Below, piece after piece: positions 9,236-17,325 of a stretch of DNA of 64,000 nt. Source of the stretch: RH-AL1 sp964245015 (GTDB taxonomy: Bacteria; Pseudomonadota; Alphaproteobacteria; Rhizobiales; Beijerinckiaceae). The first letter of the stretch is position 1; each line of letters opens with the position of its first letter. The notes below the pieces were generated by a model. That model was given only the letters and a program-made list of their open reading frames with translations, was not told the origin of the DNA and made no database searches. The stretch lies in the NCBI GenBank assembly GCA_964245015.1, contig CAXTMA010000001.1, positions 1 to 64,000 on the forward strand. Reading direction: 5' to 3'. The position numbers and the translations under genes were made by a program.

Positions 9236-10513
9236 ATGAGCAAGGCGCTCGCCGGCGTAAGAATCCTTGATTTCACCCACGTCCAGTCCGGACCGACCTG
9301 CACCCAGCTGCTGGCCTGGTTCGGCGCCGACGTGATCAAGGTCGAGCGTCCGGGCGTCGGCGACATCACGCGCACGCAGCTGCGCGACATTCCCGACGTC
9401 GACAGCTTGTACTTCACGATGCTCAACCACAACAAGCGGTCCATCACCATCGATGCCAAGCAGCCGGACGGAATGGCCGTTCTTGAGCGCCTGATCGCCG
9501 CCTGCGACGTGATGGTCGAGAACTTCGCGCCGGGCGCGCTGGCCCGGATGGGGTTGACCTGGGAGAAGATCCAGTCGTTGAACGGCCGCATGATCGTCGC
9601 CTCCGTGAAGGGCTTCGGCCCGGGTCCCTTCGAGGACTGCAAGGTGTACGAGAACGTCGCGCAGTGCGTCGGCGGGGCCGCTTCGACGACCGGGTTCCGC
9701 GAGGGCGTGCCGCTGGTGAGCGGGGCGCAGATCGGCGACACCGGCACCGGCCTCCACCTCGCCCTTGGCATCGTCACCGCCCTTTACCAGCGCACGCAGA
9801 CCGGCCGCGGGCAGAAGGTCGACTGCGCGATGCAGGATGGCGTGCTCAACCTTTGCCGGGTCAAGCTGCGCGATCAGCAGCGCCTGGCCCGTGGACCGCT
9901 CGCGGAATACAGCCAGTTCGGCGAGGGCATCCCCTTCGGCGATGCGGTCCCCCGCGCCGGCAACGATTCCGGCGGCGGCCAGCCCGGCCGGATCCTGAAA
10001 TGCCGGGGCTGGGAAATCGACCCCAACGCCTACATCTACGTCGTGGTCCAGGCGCCTGTGTGGCCGGCGGTGTGCGACATCATCGGCGAGCCGGCGTGGA
10101 AGGTCGCGGCCGAGTACGCCACCCAGGCCGCGCGCCTGCCGCGCCTGCCGGCGATCTTCGCCCGGATCGAGGCTTGGACGCAGACCCAGAGCAAGCTGGA
10201 GGCGACCCGCATCTTCAACGCCCACGAGATTCCCTGCGGTCCCATCCTGTCGATGGCCGAACTCGCCGTCGAGCCGTCGCTGAGGAGGACCGGCACCGTG
10301 GTGGAGGTCGAGCACCCGCAGCGCGGTTCCTACTTGACGGTTGGCAGTCCCATCAAGCTGTCCGACAGCCCCGTCGTGGTGGAGCGCTCGCCGCTGCTGG
10401 GCGAGCATACGGCGGAGATCCTGCGCGACGTCCTCGACCTGCCCGATGCCGACATCGCCGATTTGCTGGAAACCGGCGCCTTCGGGCCGGTGACGCGGAT
10501 CGCGGCGGAATGA
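9236..10513 (+). CDS. CoA-transferase family III, formyl-CoA:oxalate CoA-transferase paralogue
   Basis: 425 residues of the CaiB/BaiF (class III) family. The catalytic aspartate is Asp168 in SGAQIGDTGTG, aligned with Asp169 of Oxalobacter Frc. The N-terminal block FTHVQSGPTCTQ and the segment SGGGQPG (glycine loop) are conserved. It differs from canonical Frc at several active-site-adjacent positions: TTGFREGVPL replaces TTGFWDGPPT, and the glycine loop reads DSGGGQP instead of AGGGGQP. It could transfer CoA to oxalate from another donor (formyl-, acetyl- or succinyl-CoA) or act on a related acid. It follows oxc by 82 bases, so co-transcription with oxc is plausible. No strong Shine-Dalgarno sequence sits at the usual distance. 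Confidence 0.85.
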   Translation: MSKALAGVRILDFTHVQSGPTCTQLLAWFGADVIKVERPGVGDITRTQLRDIPDVDSLYFTMLNHNKRSITIDAKQPDGMAVLERLIAACDVMVENFAPGALARMGLTWEKIQSLNGRMIVASVKGFGPGPFEDCKVYENVAQCVGGAASTTGFREGVPLVSGAQIGDTGTGLHLALGIVTALYQRTQTGRGQKVDCAMQDGVLNLCRVKLRDQQRLARGPLAEYSQFGEGIPFGDAVPRAGNDSGGGQPGRILKCRGWEIDPNAYIYVVVQAPVWPAVCDIIGEPAWKVAAEYATQAARLPRLPAIFARIEAWTQTQSKLEATRIFNAHEIPCGPILSMAELAVEPSLRRTGTVVEVEHPQRGSYLTVGSPIKLSDSPVVVERSPLLGEHTAEILRDVLDLPDADIADLLETGAFGPVTRIAAE

Positions 10514-10544
10514 CGAGCGCGGGTGCGCCGACGGATCCGCGGCG

Positions 10545-11009
10545 ATGAGCGGGCCGAGCCCTTCGTTCGACGCTGCGCAGCTCGTGGCGGCGGCGGGCGA
10601 TGCTATCATCGCCGCCGACGAGCACGGTGCCATCGTGCTGTGGAACGCCGCCGCCGAGCGCATCTTCGGCTATTCGCAGGCGGAGGCTGTCGGGCAGACG
10701 CTGGATCTCATCACCCCGGAGCGGCACCGCAGGCGGCACTGGCAGGGATATCAAACATCCATGCGCACGGGGCAGACGCGCTACGGCGCCGAGGTTCTGC
10801 GGGTGCCGGCGATGCGCAAGGACGGCGGCGCGCTCTCGATCGCCTTCACGGTGGCGATGCTGCGCGATGCCGACGCCAAGGTCAGCGCCATCGTCGCCAT
10901 CATCCGCGACGAGACGGCCCGCTGGGGCGAGGAGCGCGAGCTGCGCCGCCGCCTCGGCGAGCTTGAGGCCGCCGCACATGGCCGGGTTGCGGCGGGCGAC
11001 CCCACTTGA
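10545..11009 (+). CDS. Stand-alone PAS-domain protein inside the oxalate cluster
   Basis: A 154-residue soluble protein consisting of one PAS domain (about residues 10-125) and a charged, probably coiled-coil tail (RWGEERELRRRLGELEAAA). Typical PAS S-box features are visible: AIIAADEHGAIVLWNAAAERIFGYSQAEAVGQ near the N-terminus (cited in pieces: WNAAAERIFGYS), and an IRDETARW exit motif. There is no kinase, cyclase or DNA-binding domain. It starts 31 bases after the first transferase and ends 87 bases before frc, so it is probably in the same transcript. It could be a diffusible ligand- or heme/flavin-binding partner of the upstream hybrid kinase. That role is inference. Confidence 0.75.
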   Translation: MSGPSPSFDAAQLVAAAGDAIIAADEHGAIVLWNAAAERIFGYSQAEAVGQTLDLITPERHRRRHWQGYQTSMRTGQTRYGAEVLRVPAMRKDGGALSIAFTVAMLRDADAKVSAIVAIIRDETARWGEERELRRRLGELEAAAHGRVAAGDPT

Positions 11010-11037
11010 GCCAAGTGGCACGAAAGCAAGTGGCACG
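11002..11037. promoter_or_regulatory. Inverted and direct repeats upstream of frc
   Basis: CCACTTG-AGC-CAAGTGG forms a 7-bp inverted repeat at 11002-11018. CAAGTGGCACG then recurs as a direct repeat (11012-11022 and 11027-11037, a 15-base period). It overlaps the stop codon of the PAS gene and lies 60-95 bases before the frc ATG. It differs from the TGGTATACCA operator, so a second regulator or an RNA element may act here. Confidence 0.4.
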
Positions 11038-11042
11038 CGTTT

Positions 11043-11064
11043 CCCTGGCAAGACGTCGCCAGGG
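11043..11064 (+). other. Hairpin in the frc leader
   Basis: A perfect 7-bp inverted repeat, CCCTGGC/GCCAGGG, with an 8-base loop, followed by TTTGATC. It ends 32 bases before the frc start codon and 18 before its Shine-Dalgarno sequence. It may be a processing or attenuation hairpin between the PAS gene and frc. Confidence 0.4.
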
Positions 11065-11096
11065 TTTGATCATCAACCAAATTGGAAAGGCTTGAC

Positions 11097-12347
11097 ATGT
11101 CCAAACCGCTCGAAGGCATCAAGATCATCGATTTCACCCATGTGCAGGCCGGTCCGGCGTGCACGCAGATGCTGGCTTGGTTCGGCGCTGACGTCATCAA
11201 GGTCGAGCGTCCCGGCGCCGGCGACGTCACCCGCACCCAGCTGCGCCACGTCGAGGACGCGGACGCGCTGTACTTCACCATGCTCAACTCCAACAAGCGC
11301 TCGCTGACGCTGGATACCAAGACGCCGCTGGGCAAGGAAGTCCTGGAAAAGATGATCAGGGAGTCCGACGTGATGGTCGAGAACTTCGGCCCCGGCGCGC
11401 TCGATCGCATGGGCTTTTCCTGGGCCCATATCCAGGAGCTGAACCCCGGCATGATCCTGGCCTCGGTGAAGGGCTTCTCGGACGGCCACCACTACGAGGA
11501 CCTCAAGGTCTACGAGAACGTGGCGCAGTGCGCCGGCGGCGCCGCCTCCACCACCGGCTTCTGGGATGGTCCCCCGACCGTCAGCGCCGCGGCGCTGGGC
11601 GACTCCAACACCGGCATGCACCTCGCCATCGGCATCCTCACCGCGCTGCGCGGGCGCGACAAGACCGGCAAGGGCCAGAAGGTCGCCGTGTCGATGCAGG
11701 ACTCCGTGCTCAACCTGTGCCGCGTCAAGTTGCGCGACCAGCAGCGCCTCGATGCGCTGGGCTACCTCGAAGAATATCCGCAGTACCCTCACGGCGAGTT
11801 CACGGACGTGGTGCCGCGCGGCGGCAACGCCGGCGGCGGCGGCCAGCCCGGCTGGGTGCTGAAGTGCAAGGGCTGGGAGCACGATCCCAACGCCTACATC
11901 TACTTCACCATCCAGGGCCATGCATGGGCGCCGATCTGCCGGGCGCTGGGCAAGCCGGAGTGGATCGAGGACCCGAACTACAACACGGCCCGCGCCCGTC
12001 AGGACAAGATCTTCGACATCTTCACCTTCATCGAAGGTTGGCTGGCCGACAAGACCAAGTTCGAGGCGGTGGACATCCTGCGCAAGTTCGACATCCCCTG
12101 CTCGCCCGTGCTGTCGATGAAGGAACTCGCCGTCGACCCGTCGCTGCGCGCCAGCGGCACCGTGGTCGAGGTGCCCCATCCCAAGCTCGGCTCGTACCTG
12201 ACGATCGGAAGCCCGATCAAGTTCTCGGACATGAAGGTCGACGTCAAATCCTCGCCCCTGCTCGGCGAGCACACCGATGAGGTGCTGAGCGGGCTCGGCT
12301 ACACGGCCCAGCAGATCGAGGAACTGCATCAGGCCAAGGCCGTCTGA
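11097..12347 (+). CDS. frc: Formyl-CoA:oxalate CoA-transferase
   Basis: 416 residues, class III CoA-transferase (EC 2.8.3.16). It moves CoA from formyl-CoA to oxalate, giving oxalyl-CoA for Oxc and releasing formate. Catalytic Asp169 (AAALGDSNTGMH) falls at exactly the Oxalobacter position. The diagnostic TTGFWDGPPTVS segment and the glycine loop NAGGGGQPGW are intact, so this is the canonical Frc of the window, unlike the divergent paralogue at 9236. The ATG follows GGAAAGG at good spacing; an earlier TTG five codons upstream is less likely. It has its own upstream repeat cluster and ends just before a strong terminator-like stem. Confidence 0.95.
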   Translation: MSKPLEGIKIIDFTHVQAGPACTQMLAWFGADVIKVERPGAGDVTRTQLRHVEDADALYFTMLNSNKRSLTLDTKTPLGKEVLEKMIRESDVMVENFGPGALDRMGFSWAHIQELNPGMILASVKGFSDGHHYEDLKVYENVAQCAGGAASTTGFWDGPPTVSAAALGDSNTGMHLAIGILTALRGRDKTGKGQKVAVSMQDSVLNLCRVKLRDQQRLDALGYLEEYPQYPHGEFTDVVPRGGNAGGGGQPGWVLKCKGWEHDPNAYIYFTIQGHAWAPICRALGKPEWIEDPNYNTARARQDKIFDIFTFIEGWLADKTKFEAVDILRKFDIPCSPVLSMKELAVDPSLRASGTVVEVPHPKLGSYLTIGSPIKFSDMKVDVKSSPLLGEHTDEVLSGLGYTAQQIEELHQAKAV

Positions 12348-12360
12348 TCGGCTGACCGAA

Positions 12361-12391
12361 GGAGCAGGCCGTCGGGGTGACGGCCTGCTCC
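12361..12391 (+). terminator. Strong stem-loop closing the oxalate cluster
   Basis: A perfect 13-bp inverted repeat (GGAGCAGGCCGTC and its complement) with a GGGGT loop begins 13 bases after the frc stop. No U-run follows, as is common in GC-rich alphaproteobacteria. The site lies between frc and the convergently transcribed GntR gene and could serve both. Confidence 0.75.
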
Positions 12392-12476
12392 GATCGCGGG
12401 GCATCGGCGCGCGTTGGCGCCGGCCCTTTATCGCACGCCGCGGCCGGCGGCGGGTCGGACCCGTCCGCCGAGCGTG

Positions 12477-13166
12477 TCAGACGTCTTCCAGGTGTTCCTG
12501 CATGTGGGCGGACAGGCCCAGCGCATGGCTGCGGACGAGGTATTCCGCCAGGCTGCTGTCCCTTTGCTCCAGCGCGTTGATGATCTCCTGGTGTTCCCTG
12601 GCCGATCGGATCACCCTGTCGCCCTGTCGGATCGCGAGGCTCCTGATTCCGCGGACGTGCATGAACAGGTTGCTCGTCATGTCGGAGATCACCTGACATT
12701 GTCCGAACGACACGATCATCTGGTGAAAACGGATGTTGGCGTGGGAATAATCATCGATCGTCTTGCAGGGCGCCCGTTCGTAGAATTCGGGAAACGTCGT
12801 CCGCAGGGAGCTTAGCTGTTCGTCGCTGGCATTGGCACAGGCTAGGCGCGCCGCCATGCTTTCCAGCGCCGCCCAGGCGTAGATCATCCCGACGATCTCC
12901 GCCTTGGTCTTGCGGACGACGAACACGCCCCGGCGAGGTTCGGAGCGCACGAAGCCCTCCTGTTCGAGAACGGTCAGGGCTTCGCGCACGGGGGTTCGGC
13001 TGACGCCGAGTTCGGCCGAAAGCTTGCGCTCGTCGAGCCTGAGTTCGTCGAGGCTGCCATAGATGTCGAGCTTCGAGATCGCGTTCTTGAGCGAAACGTA
13101 GGCCAGATCGCGAAGGCTGCTGTTGACCTTGACTGGTTCGATCCCAAGCTCCGGCTTTCTGGTCAT
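12477..13166 (-). CDS. GntR family regulator with FCD domain, probable oxalate-cluster regulator
   Basis: 229 residues. An N-terminal winged helix-turn-helix (about residues 30-75; LSAELGVSRTPVREAL is the recognition region) is followed by an all-helical FCD ligand-binding domain. The conserved His/Asp metal- or acid-binding residues are plausible in HANIRFHQMIV and REHQEIINAL. FCD regulators usually respond to organic acids or acyl-CoAs. The start is the ATG preceded by AGGAAAGG; the longer open frame upstream is non-homologous. It is convergent with the oxalate genes. The TGGTATACCA palindromes before the carrier and oxc match the binding-site style of this family. Confidence 0.88.
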   Translation of the reverse strand: MTRKPELGIEPVKVNSSLRDLAYVSLKNAISKLDIYGSLDELRLDERKLSAELGVSRTPVREALTVLEQEGFVRSEPRRGVFVVRKTKAEIVGMIYAWAALESMAARLACANASDEQLSSLRTTFPEFYERAPCKTIDDYSHANIRFHQMIVSFGQCQVISDMTSNLFMHVRGIRSLAIRQGDRVIRSAREHQEIINALEQRDSSLAEYLVRSHALGLSAHMQEHLEDV

Positions 13167-13734
13167 TGATCCTTTCCTGCTCCCCGCCCGAGCGGAGCGC
13201 CGCTGCCCGCGCGGGTTGCTGTGCGATCCGAAGCTCCATCCTATAGGCAATTCCGTCGACAGATCCCACGTCGAAACCGGGAAGGTTGACGCAAAAGCAA
13301 TGCTTGCTTGCCGCTTCAAATGCGAATGGACGACCGGATCGACGAGTGCAGCTCGGAAAGGCACACCGGACAGCCGTCGCCGGATAGCAACCGGAGAGAT
13401 AAGCGGCGGCTTTGAACGATCCGACGCGGATCAGTGGCTTCGGGTACCGGGCCGGCGCAGCGGCCCCAGCGACATGGATGTCGCGGGCCAAGACCGGCGG
13501 CGGCGTACCCTGCATCGCGACGATCCCGGCCAGCTCCGCCCGGTCGCTCCGCAGCCAGGTGTCCCGATCGGCCGGCATGGATCGCGCCTTCGCGGCAAGC
13601 TCATCGAGCACCGTCGCGGCCGGCAGATCAACCACGGTGTGTCCTTCTGTCTCGTCTGCAACGAAAGCGAAATGGCACCGTTCCGCCCGCGATCTCCTCA
13701 CGCGGCTCAAGAGGGTGCGGCCGACGCCTGATCT
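13167..13734. other. Decayed intergenic stretch upstream of the GntR gene
   Basis: No intact gene is supported here. On the reverse strand at about 13410-13660 there is a codon-like run containing VVDLPAATVLDELAAKA and later PKPLIRVGSF. It has no credible start and fades into unrelated sequence. I read it as a possible relic of an unrecognised gene. It abuts an SDR gene tail on the other strand, so the region looks like a graveyard. Confidence 0.35.
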
Positions 13735-13855
13735 GCAGCGGCGGGATCGGGCGGAGGAGGTCGCGGCGATGGTGGTCTTCCTGCTGTCGCAGCAGGCGAG
13801 TTTCGTCAACGGCGCGAACTACCGCGTGGACGGCGGTCCGGTAGCAATGATCTGA
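13735..13855 (+). pseudogene. C-terminal remnant of a short-chain dehydrogenase/reductase
   Basis: The last 39 codons of the frame read RAEEVAAMVVFLLSQQASF then VNGANYRVDGGPVAMI. This is the standard SDR C-terminus (the EEVA...F...S...FVNG...VDGG pattern). Nothing upstream in this frame shows the Rossmann glycine motif or the YxxxK active site, so about 200 residues are missing. The remnant ends directly at the truncated family B repeat. Confidence 0.6.
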
Positions 13856-13943
13856 AGTGCCGCGCGGTTTTGCGATCAAAACCTGCGGCTTGTCAGAAAG
13901 CGAAGCGGGTGAAGCGTTGGCCACCCAACGCGAACCTGCTGAG
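13856..13943. repeat. Inverted-repeat element, family B, left-truncated copy
   Basis: Aligns with the element at 261-371 from its AGTGC segment to the AACCTGCT right end, including the GGTTTTG-CGAT-CAAAACC palindrome. The left terminal repeat is absent; the sequence joins the SDR remnant stop codon instead. The right end is also degenerate (CTGAGCCC in place of CTTAGGC). The DUF3140 start codon follows 25 bases later. Confidence 0.7.
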
Positions 13944-13967
13944 CCCATCAATGGGAGGAGAACGGCG

Positions 13968-14327
13968 ATGGATGATGCCGAGCGCAAGCAGATCGGCGAA
14001 GACTTCGCGGCCGTCGTCAACATGACGCCGGCGCGCTTGGACAAATGGCTGGACAGCGAGGATTCCCGATCCGTCGGCTACGTCGATGGCCAGAACAAGT
14101 CGGGTTCCGGCGGCAAGGAGGCCGTGGGCCACGCCGCCGGGCGACGTATCGTCGAGATCAAGCACAAGAAGAAGTCGGAGCTGACAGACGACGACTACGC
14201 GCACATGAAGAAGGTCGTCGGCTACGTCCATCGGCACATGGCACAAAAGCCGAGCGGCGACAGCAAGGACTCGCGATGGCGTCACTCCCTGATGAACTGG
14301 GGCCATGATCCCGAATTGGCTGACTGA
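13968..14327 (+). CDS. DUF3140 family protein
   Basis: A 119-residue soluble protein of unknown function. Family signatures are VNMTPARLDKWL at the N-terminus, HAAGRRIVEI, and the C-terminal KKVVGYVHRHMAQKP with RWRHSLMNWGHDP. The GGGAGGAGAACGGCG before the ATG is a strong ribosome-binding site and fixes the start; the open frame further upstream is the repeat element. DUF3140 genes are common in stress-tolerant alphaproteobacteria and actinobacteria, often near stress functions, but no biochemical role is known to me. Confidence 0.85.
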   Translation: MDDAERKQIGEDFAAVVNMTPARLDKWLDSEDSRSVGYVDGQNKSGSGGKEAVGHAAGRRIVEIKHKKKSELTDDDYAHMKKVVGYVHRHMAQKPSGDSKDSRWRHSLMNWGHDPELAD

Positions 14328-14533
14328 GCCCGCGCCGGGTGGACGCTCGTCCGGCGGACCGGAGCGGCCGGCGGGATGTGCGTCGCACCGCGAATGGAAA
14401 CATCTTTTGTCGCAAACCATCCGCTCCCTCGCCACCGCGACCGGTGCGTTCGCCGGCATCGGCCATCGGTTCGCAGCCGCCGCGCGCGGGATCGAGGGCG
14501 TGAGGTTTCGCGATCTGATGCTGGATCGGGCCG

Positions 14534-15916
14534 ATGCCGGCGCGGTTGGCTGACATGGCCAAGGTGATCGAACCCGGGCAGCCGAGATCACGCGGCTTGG
14601 TGCGGGTCGACGTGGCGAGCATGCTGCGGGTCTTCGCCGGCGTGGTTCTGCCGGTGATCGCCAAGGGCGCGCTGATCCGGCGCCCGACGATGGTGACCCT
14701 GGCGGCCCGGTTCGCACTCGACGCGCGTGCCGTGCGGATCCTCCAGCACCTGCGACGCACCTATGGTGACGGACCGCTGCTGCTGCCGTTTCCGGGCCGC
14801 CGGCAAGCCATCCTGCTCGCGCCCGAGCACGTGCACCGCGTCCTGATCGACGAGCCCGAGCTTTTCACGTCGTCGACCTGGGAGAAGCGTGCGGCGCTCG
14901 CCCACTTCGAGCCGCGGACGTCGCTGATCTCAAGTCCGCCCGAACGGGAGCCGCGTCGGCGGTTCCATGACGAGGTGCTCGAAAGCGGTCGTCCTGCGCA
15001 TTCCCTAGGGGGCACCGTCGCGACGGTCGCAGGCGAGGAGGTCGAGACGCTGCTCGCCCGCGCGGGCACAACGCTGCGCTGGGGCGACTTCACCCACGCC
15101 TGGCATCGCACCATGCGCCGCATCATCCTGGGCGATGCCGCGGCGGACGACGACGAACTGACGGACATGCTGGCTCGCCTGCGGGCGGCGGGCAACTGGG
15201 CCTTCCTGCATCCGCAGCGCCGGCGGCTTCGCCAGCGCTTCCGCGAGCGCCTGGTGAACCACTTGGCGCGCGCGGCACCGGCGAGCCTCGCGGCCGGCAT
15301 CGCCCGACGTTGCGACGCCGCCGACCCCATCGATCAGGTCACGCAATGGCTGTTCGCGACCGATGCCGCCGGGATCGCGACCTACCGCGCACTCGCGCTG
15401 ATCGCGACCGCACCCGGCGCCCTCGCGAGCGCCCGCGGCGAGGATCGCGGCGTCGATGCGGCGGCCCAAGCCGACGAGCGGCCGTTCACGCGCGCCTGCC
15501 TCCTCGAAGCGCTGCGCCTTTGGCCGACCACGCCCGCGATCCTGCGCGAAACCACGGCGCCGAGCGAATGGGAGGGTGGCACGATGCCGGCCGGCACGCT
15601 GGTTCTCGTGTTCCTGCCCTTTTTCCATCGCGACGGGGAGCGCCTGCCGCAAGCGCATCGCTTCGTGCCCGAGTTGTGGCAGACGCCGCGCGACGAGCGG
15701 GACTGGCCGCTGATCCCGTTCAGCGAGGGTCCGGCCGGCTGCCCCGGGCGCAACCTCATGCTGCTCGCGGCGAGCGCGACGATCGCCGCCCTGCTGCACC
15801 GGCGTTCTCTCGCTTTGGATCAGGCGACCCTTCTCGACGCGAACCGCCCGCTGACCGGTACCCTCGACCATTTCCGCCTGTCCTTCACGGTCGAGCGTCG
15901 TGTCGCCTGTCGATAG
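14534..15916 (+). CDS. Cytochrome P450
   Basis: 460 residues (453 if the ATG at 14555 is used; neither start has a clear Shine-Dalgarno). The heme-binding loop is PFSEGPAGCPGRNL, with the axial cysteine in FxxGxxxCxG. The K-helix has ExxR as EALR, and the I-helix contains DAAGIATY with a threonine in the oxygen-activation position. A PERF-like FVPELW segment precedes the heme loop. It is soluble. The substrate is unknown and the family cannot be given from memory. No ferredoxin or ferredoxin reductase lies nearby, so electrons must come from elsewhere. An epoxide-hydrolase-like gene follows 277 bases downstream. Confidence 0.85.
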   Translation: MPARLADMAKVIEPGQPRSRGLVRVDVASMLRVFAGVVLPVIAKGALIRRPTMVTLAARFALDARAVRILQHLRRTYGDGPLLLPFPGRRQAILLAPEHVHRVLIDEPELFTSSTWEKRAALAHFEPRTSLISSPPEREPRRRFHDEVLESGRPAHSLGGTVATVAGEEVETLLARAGTTLRWGDFTHAWHRTMRRIILGDAAADDDELTDMLARLRAAGNWAFLHPQRRRLRQRFRERLVNHLARAAPASLAAGIARRCDAADPIDQVTQWLFATDAAGIATYRALALIATAPGALASARGEDRGVDAAAQADERPFTRACLLEALRLWPTTPAILRETTAPSEWEGGTMPAGTLVLVFLPFFHRDGERLPQAHRFVPELWQTPRDERDWPLIPFSEGPAGCPGRNLMLLAASATIAALLHRRSLALDQATLLDANRPLTGTLDHFRLSFTVERRVACR

Positions 15917-16037
15917 GCCCGATGCTGAGCACGCCTGCGCAGCCTTGCTCGCCAAGGCGTCTGCCTTTGCCAAAAAGTGCGAGAACGGAAAGCCCCCGCC
16001 GCCGGACGTCGCCTTTGCCCAGATCGACACGCGCTGA
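15900..16037 (+). CDS. Possible 45-residue ORF overlapping the P450 end
   Basis: A GTG-started frame overlaps the last codons of the P450 gene and reads VSPVDRPDAEHACAALLAKA, then Ala/Lys-rich sequence and PPPPDVAFAQIDTR. Codon use looks coding-like (G/C third positions), and the overlap would suit translational coupling. I recognise no family. It could be a remnant or chance reading frame. Confidence 0.25.
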   Translation: MSPVDRPDAEHACAALLAKASAFAKKCENGKPPPPDVAFAQIDTR

Positions 16038-16193
16038 TTTTTCGACCCGCTCGCCTCCTCGGTTGACGATCAGGCGGCAACGGGCGCATCGGCAACCCTG
16101 CGCCCCTGGTCGGTGCGAGAGGCGCTGTTCGGCAAGTGTCGGGCAGGTGTCGGCGAAGCGGGATCAACTGTTCATTGAAGGAAAGGGTAGGAC

Positions 16194-17126
16194 ATGACGG
16201 TCATCGACACGGTGCTCGGCATCGCAGGGAACGATCGCCGCGCTGCGACGCGCGCCGAGACGGCACTGCTCGACGTGGAGTTCCTCGACGACGGGCCGCG
16301 CGACGCACCGGTCGTCGTGCTCCTTCATGGCTGGCCGGATGATCCCTCGACCTGGGCGGCCGTGATCCCGGCTTTGAACGCCGCGGGGCTGCGGACCGTC
16401 ACGCCGAACCTGCGCGGCTTCGGCGGCACGCGCTTCCGCGACGACGCGACACCTCGCACGGGGAACTCGGGCGTTCTCGCGCTGGACGCGGTCGACCTCA
16501 TGGACGCGCTCGGGATCCACCGTGTCTTCGTCGCGGGTCATGATTGGGGTTCGAATGCGGCGGAAGCACTCGCGGTCGGCTGGCCCGAGCGGGTGCCGAA
16601 GATCGCGATGCTGTCGACCCCCTCACGCCTGGGCGGGATGCCGACCCCGCCGTTCCGGCAATGCCAACGCCAGTGGTACCACTGGTTTCAAGCGACGGCG
16701 CGCGGGGCGAAGGCGGTGCGCGACGATCCCAAGGGCTTCGCGCGCATCATGTGGGACAACTGGAGCCCACCCGGCTGGTACGACGAGGCGACCTTTGACG
16801 CCGTGGCCGAAGCCTGGAGAAACCCGGACTGGGCCGAGGTCACGATCCACTCCTATCGCGCCCGTTGGGACGAAGCGGACCCGGACCCTCGGTCGGCCGC
16901 GCTGGAGCGAAAGATCAAGGACACGAAGCGGATCGCGACGCCGACGATCTTTATCAGCGGCGCGCTGGACGGCGTGAACCCGCCCGAAGCCGCCAAGGAT
17001 GTTCCGGGCAAGTTCTCGGGCCCATTCGAGGCCGTGTTGCTCGACGGCGTCGGGCATTTCCCGACACGGGAAGCGCCGGACATCGTCGCGGCGGCTTTGA
17101 TCAGACATTTCAGCCAAGGCTCGTAG
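16194..17126 (+). CDS. Alpha/beta hydrolase, epoxide-hydrolase-like
   Basis: 310 residues with the epoxide hydrolase/haloalkane dehalogenase architecture. The oxyanion motif is HGWPDD near residue 45, the nucleophile is Asp117 in the elbow GHDWGS, the acid is probably Asp259 in SGALDGVNPP, and the base is His288 in GVGHFP. An Asp nucleophile points to epoxide or C-halogen substrates and away from simple esters. The cap domain is rich in Trp. The ATG follows GAAAGGGTAGG. Together with the P450 just upstream it could form an epoxidation-hydrolysis pair, which is inference. Confidence 0.8.
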   Translation: MTVIDTVLGIAGNDRRAATRAETALLDVEFLDDGPRDAPVVVLLHGWPDDPSTWAAVIPALNAAGLRTVTPNLRGFGGTRFRDDATPRTGNSGVLALDAVDLMDALGIHRVFVAGHDWGSNAAEALAVGWPERVPKIAMLSTPSRLGGMPTPPFRQCQRQWYHWFQATARGAKAVRDDPKGFARIMWDNWSPPGWYDEATFDAVAEAWRNPDWAEVTIHSYRARWDEADPDPRSAALERKIKDTKRIATPTIFISGALDGVNPPEAAKDVPGKFSGPFEAVLLDGVGHFPTREAPDIVAAALIRHFSQGS

Positions 17127-17325
17127 GCCAAGGCTCGCAGATCAGGCCTCGCGCACGTGGGAGGACGTCTCCGATGACCGCAACTGATCGATGTACGGCG
17201 GTCAGCCCGTTGGTGCGACGGCGGGCATGTCTGTCCCAGCGATCAGTCTTTGGGCGAAGCCGATCCGTTCGCGACGAGACCGTTGCGGCACGACGGCTGG
17301 TCCGGCCTTTCGGCGCCGGGCACGA

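Noticed and set aside
13123..13731. A 202-codon forward ORF opposite the start of the GntR gene
   Set aside because: Non-homologous translation overlapping a well-supported gene start and a decayed region.
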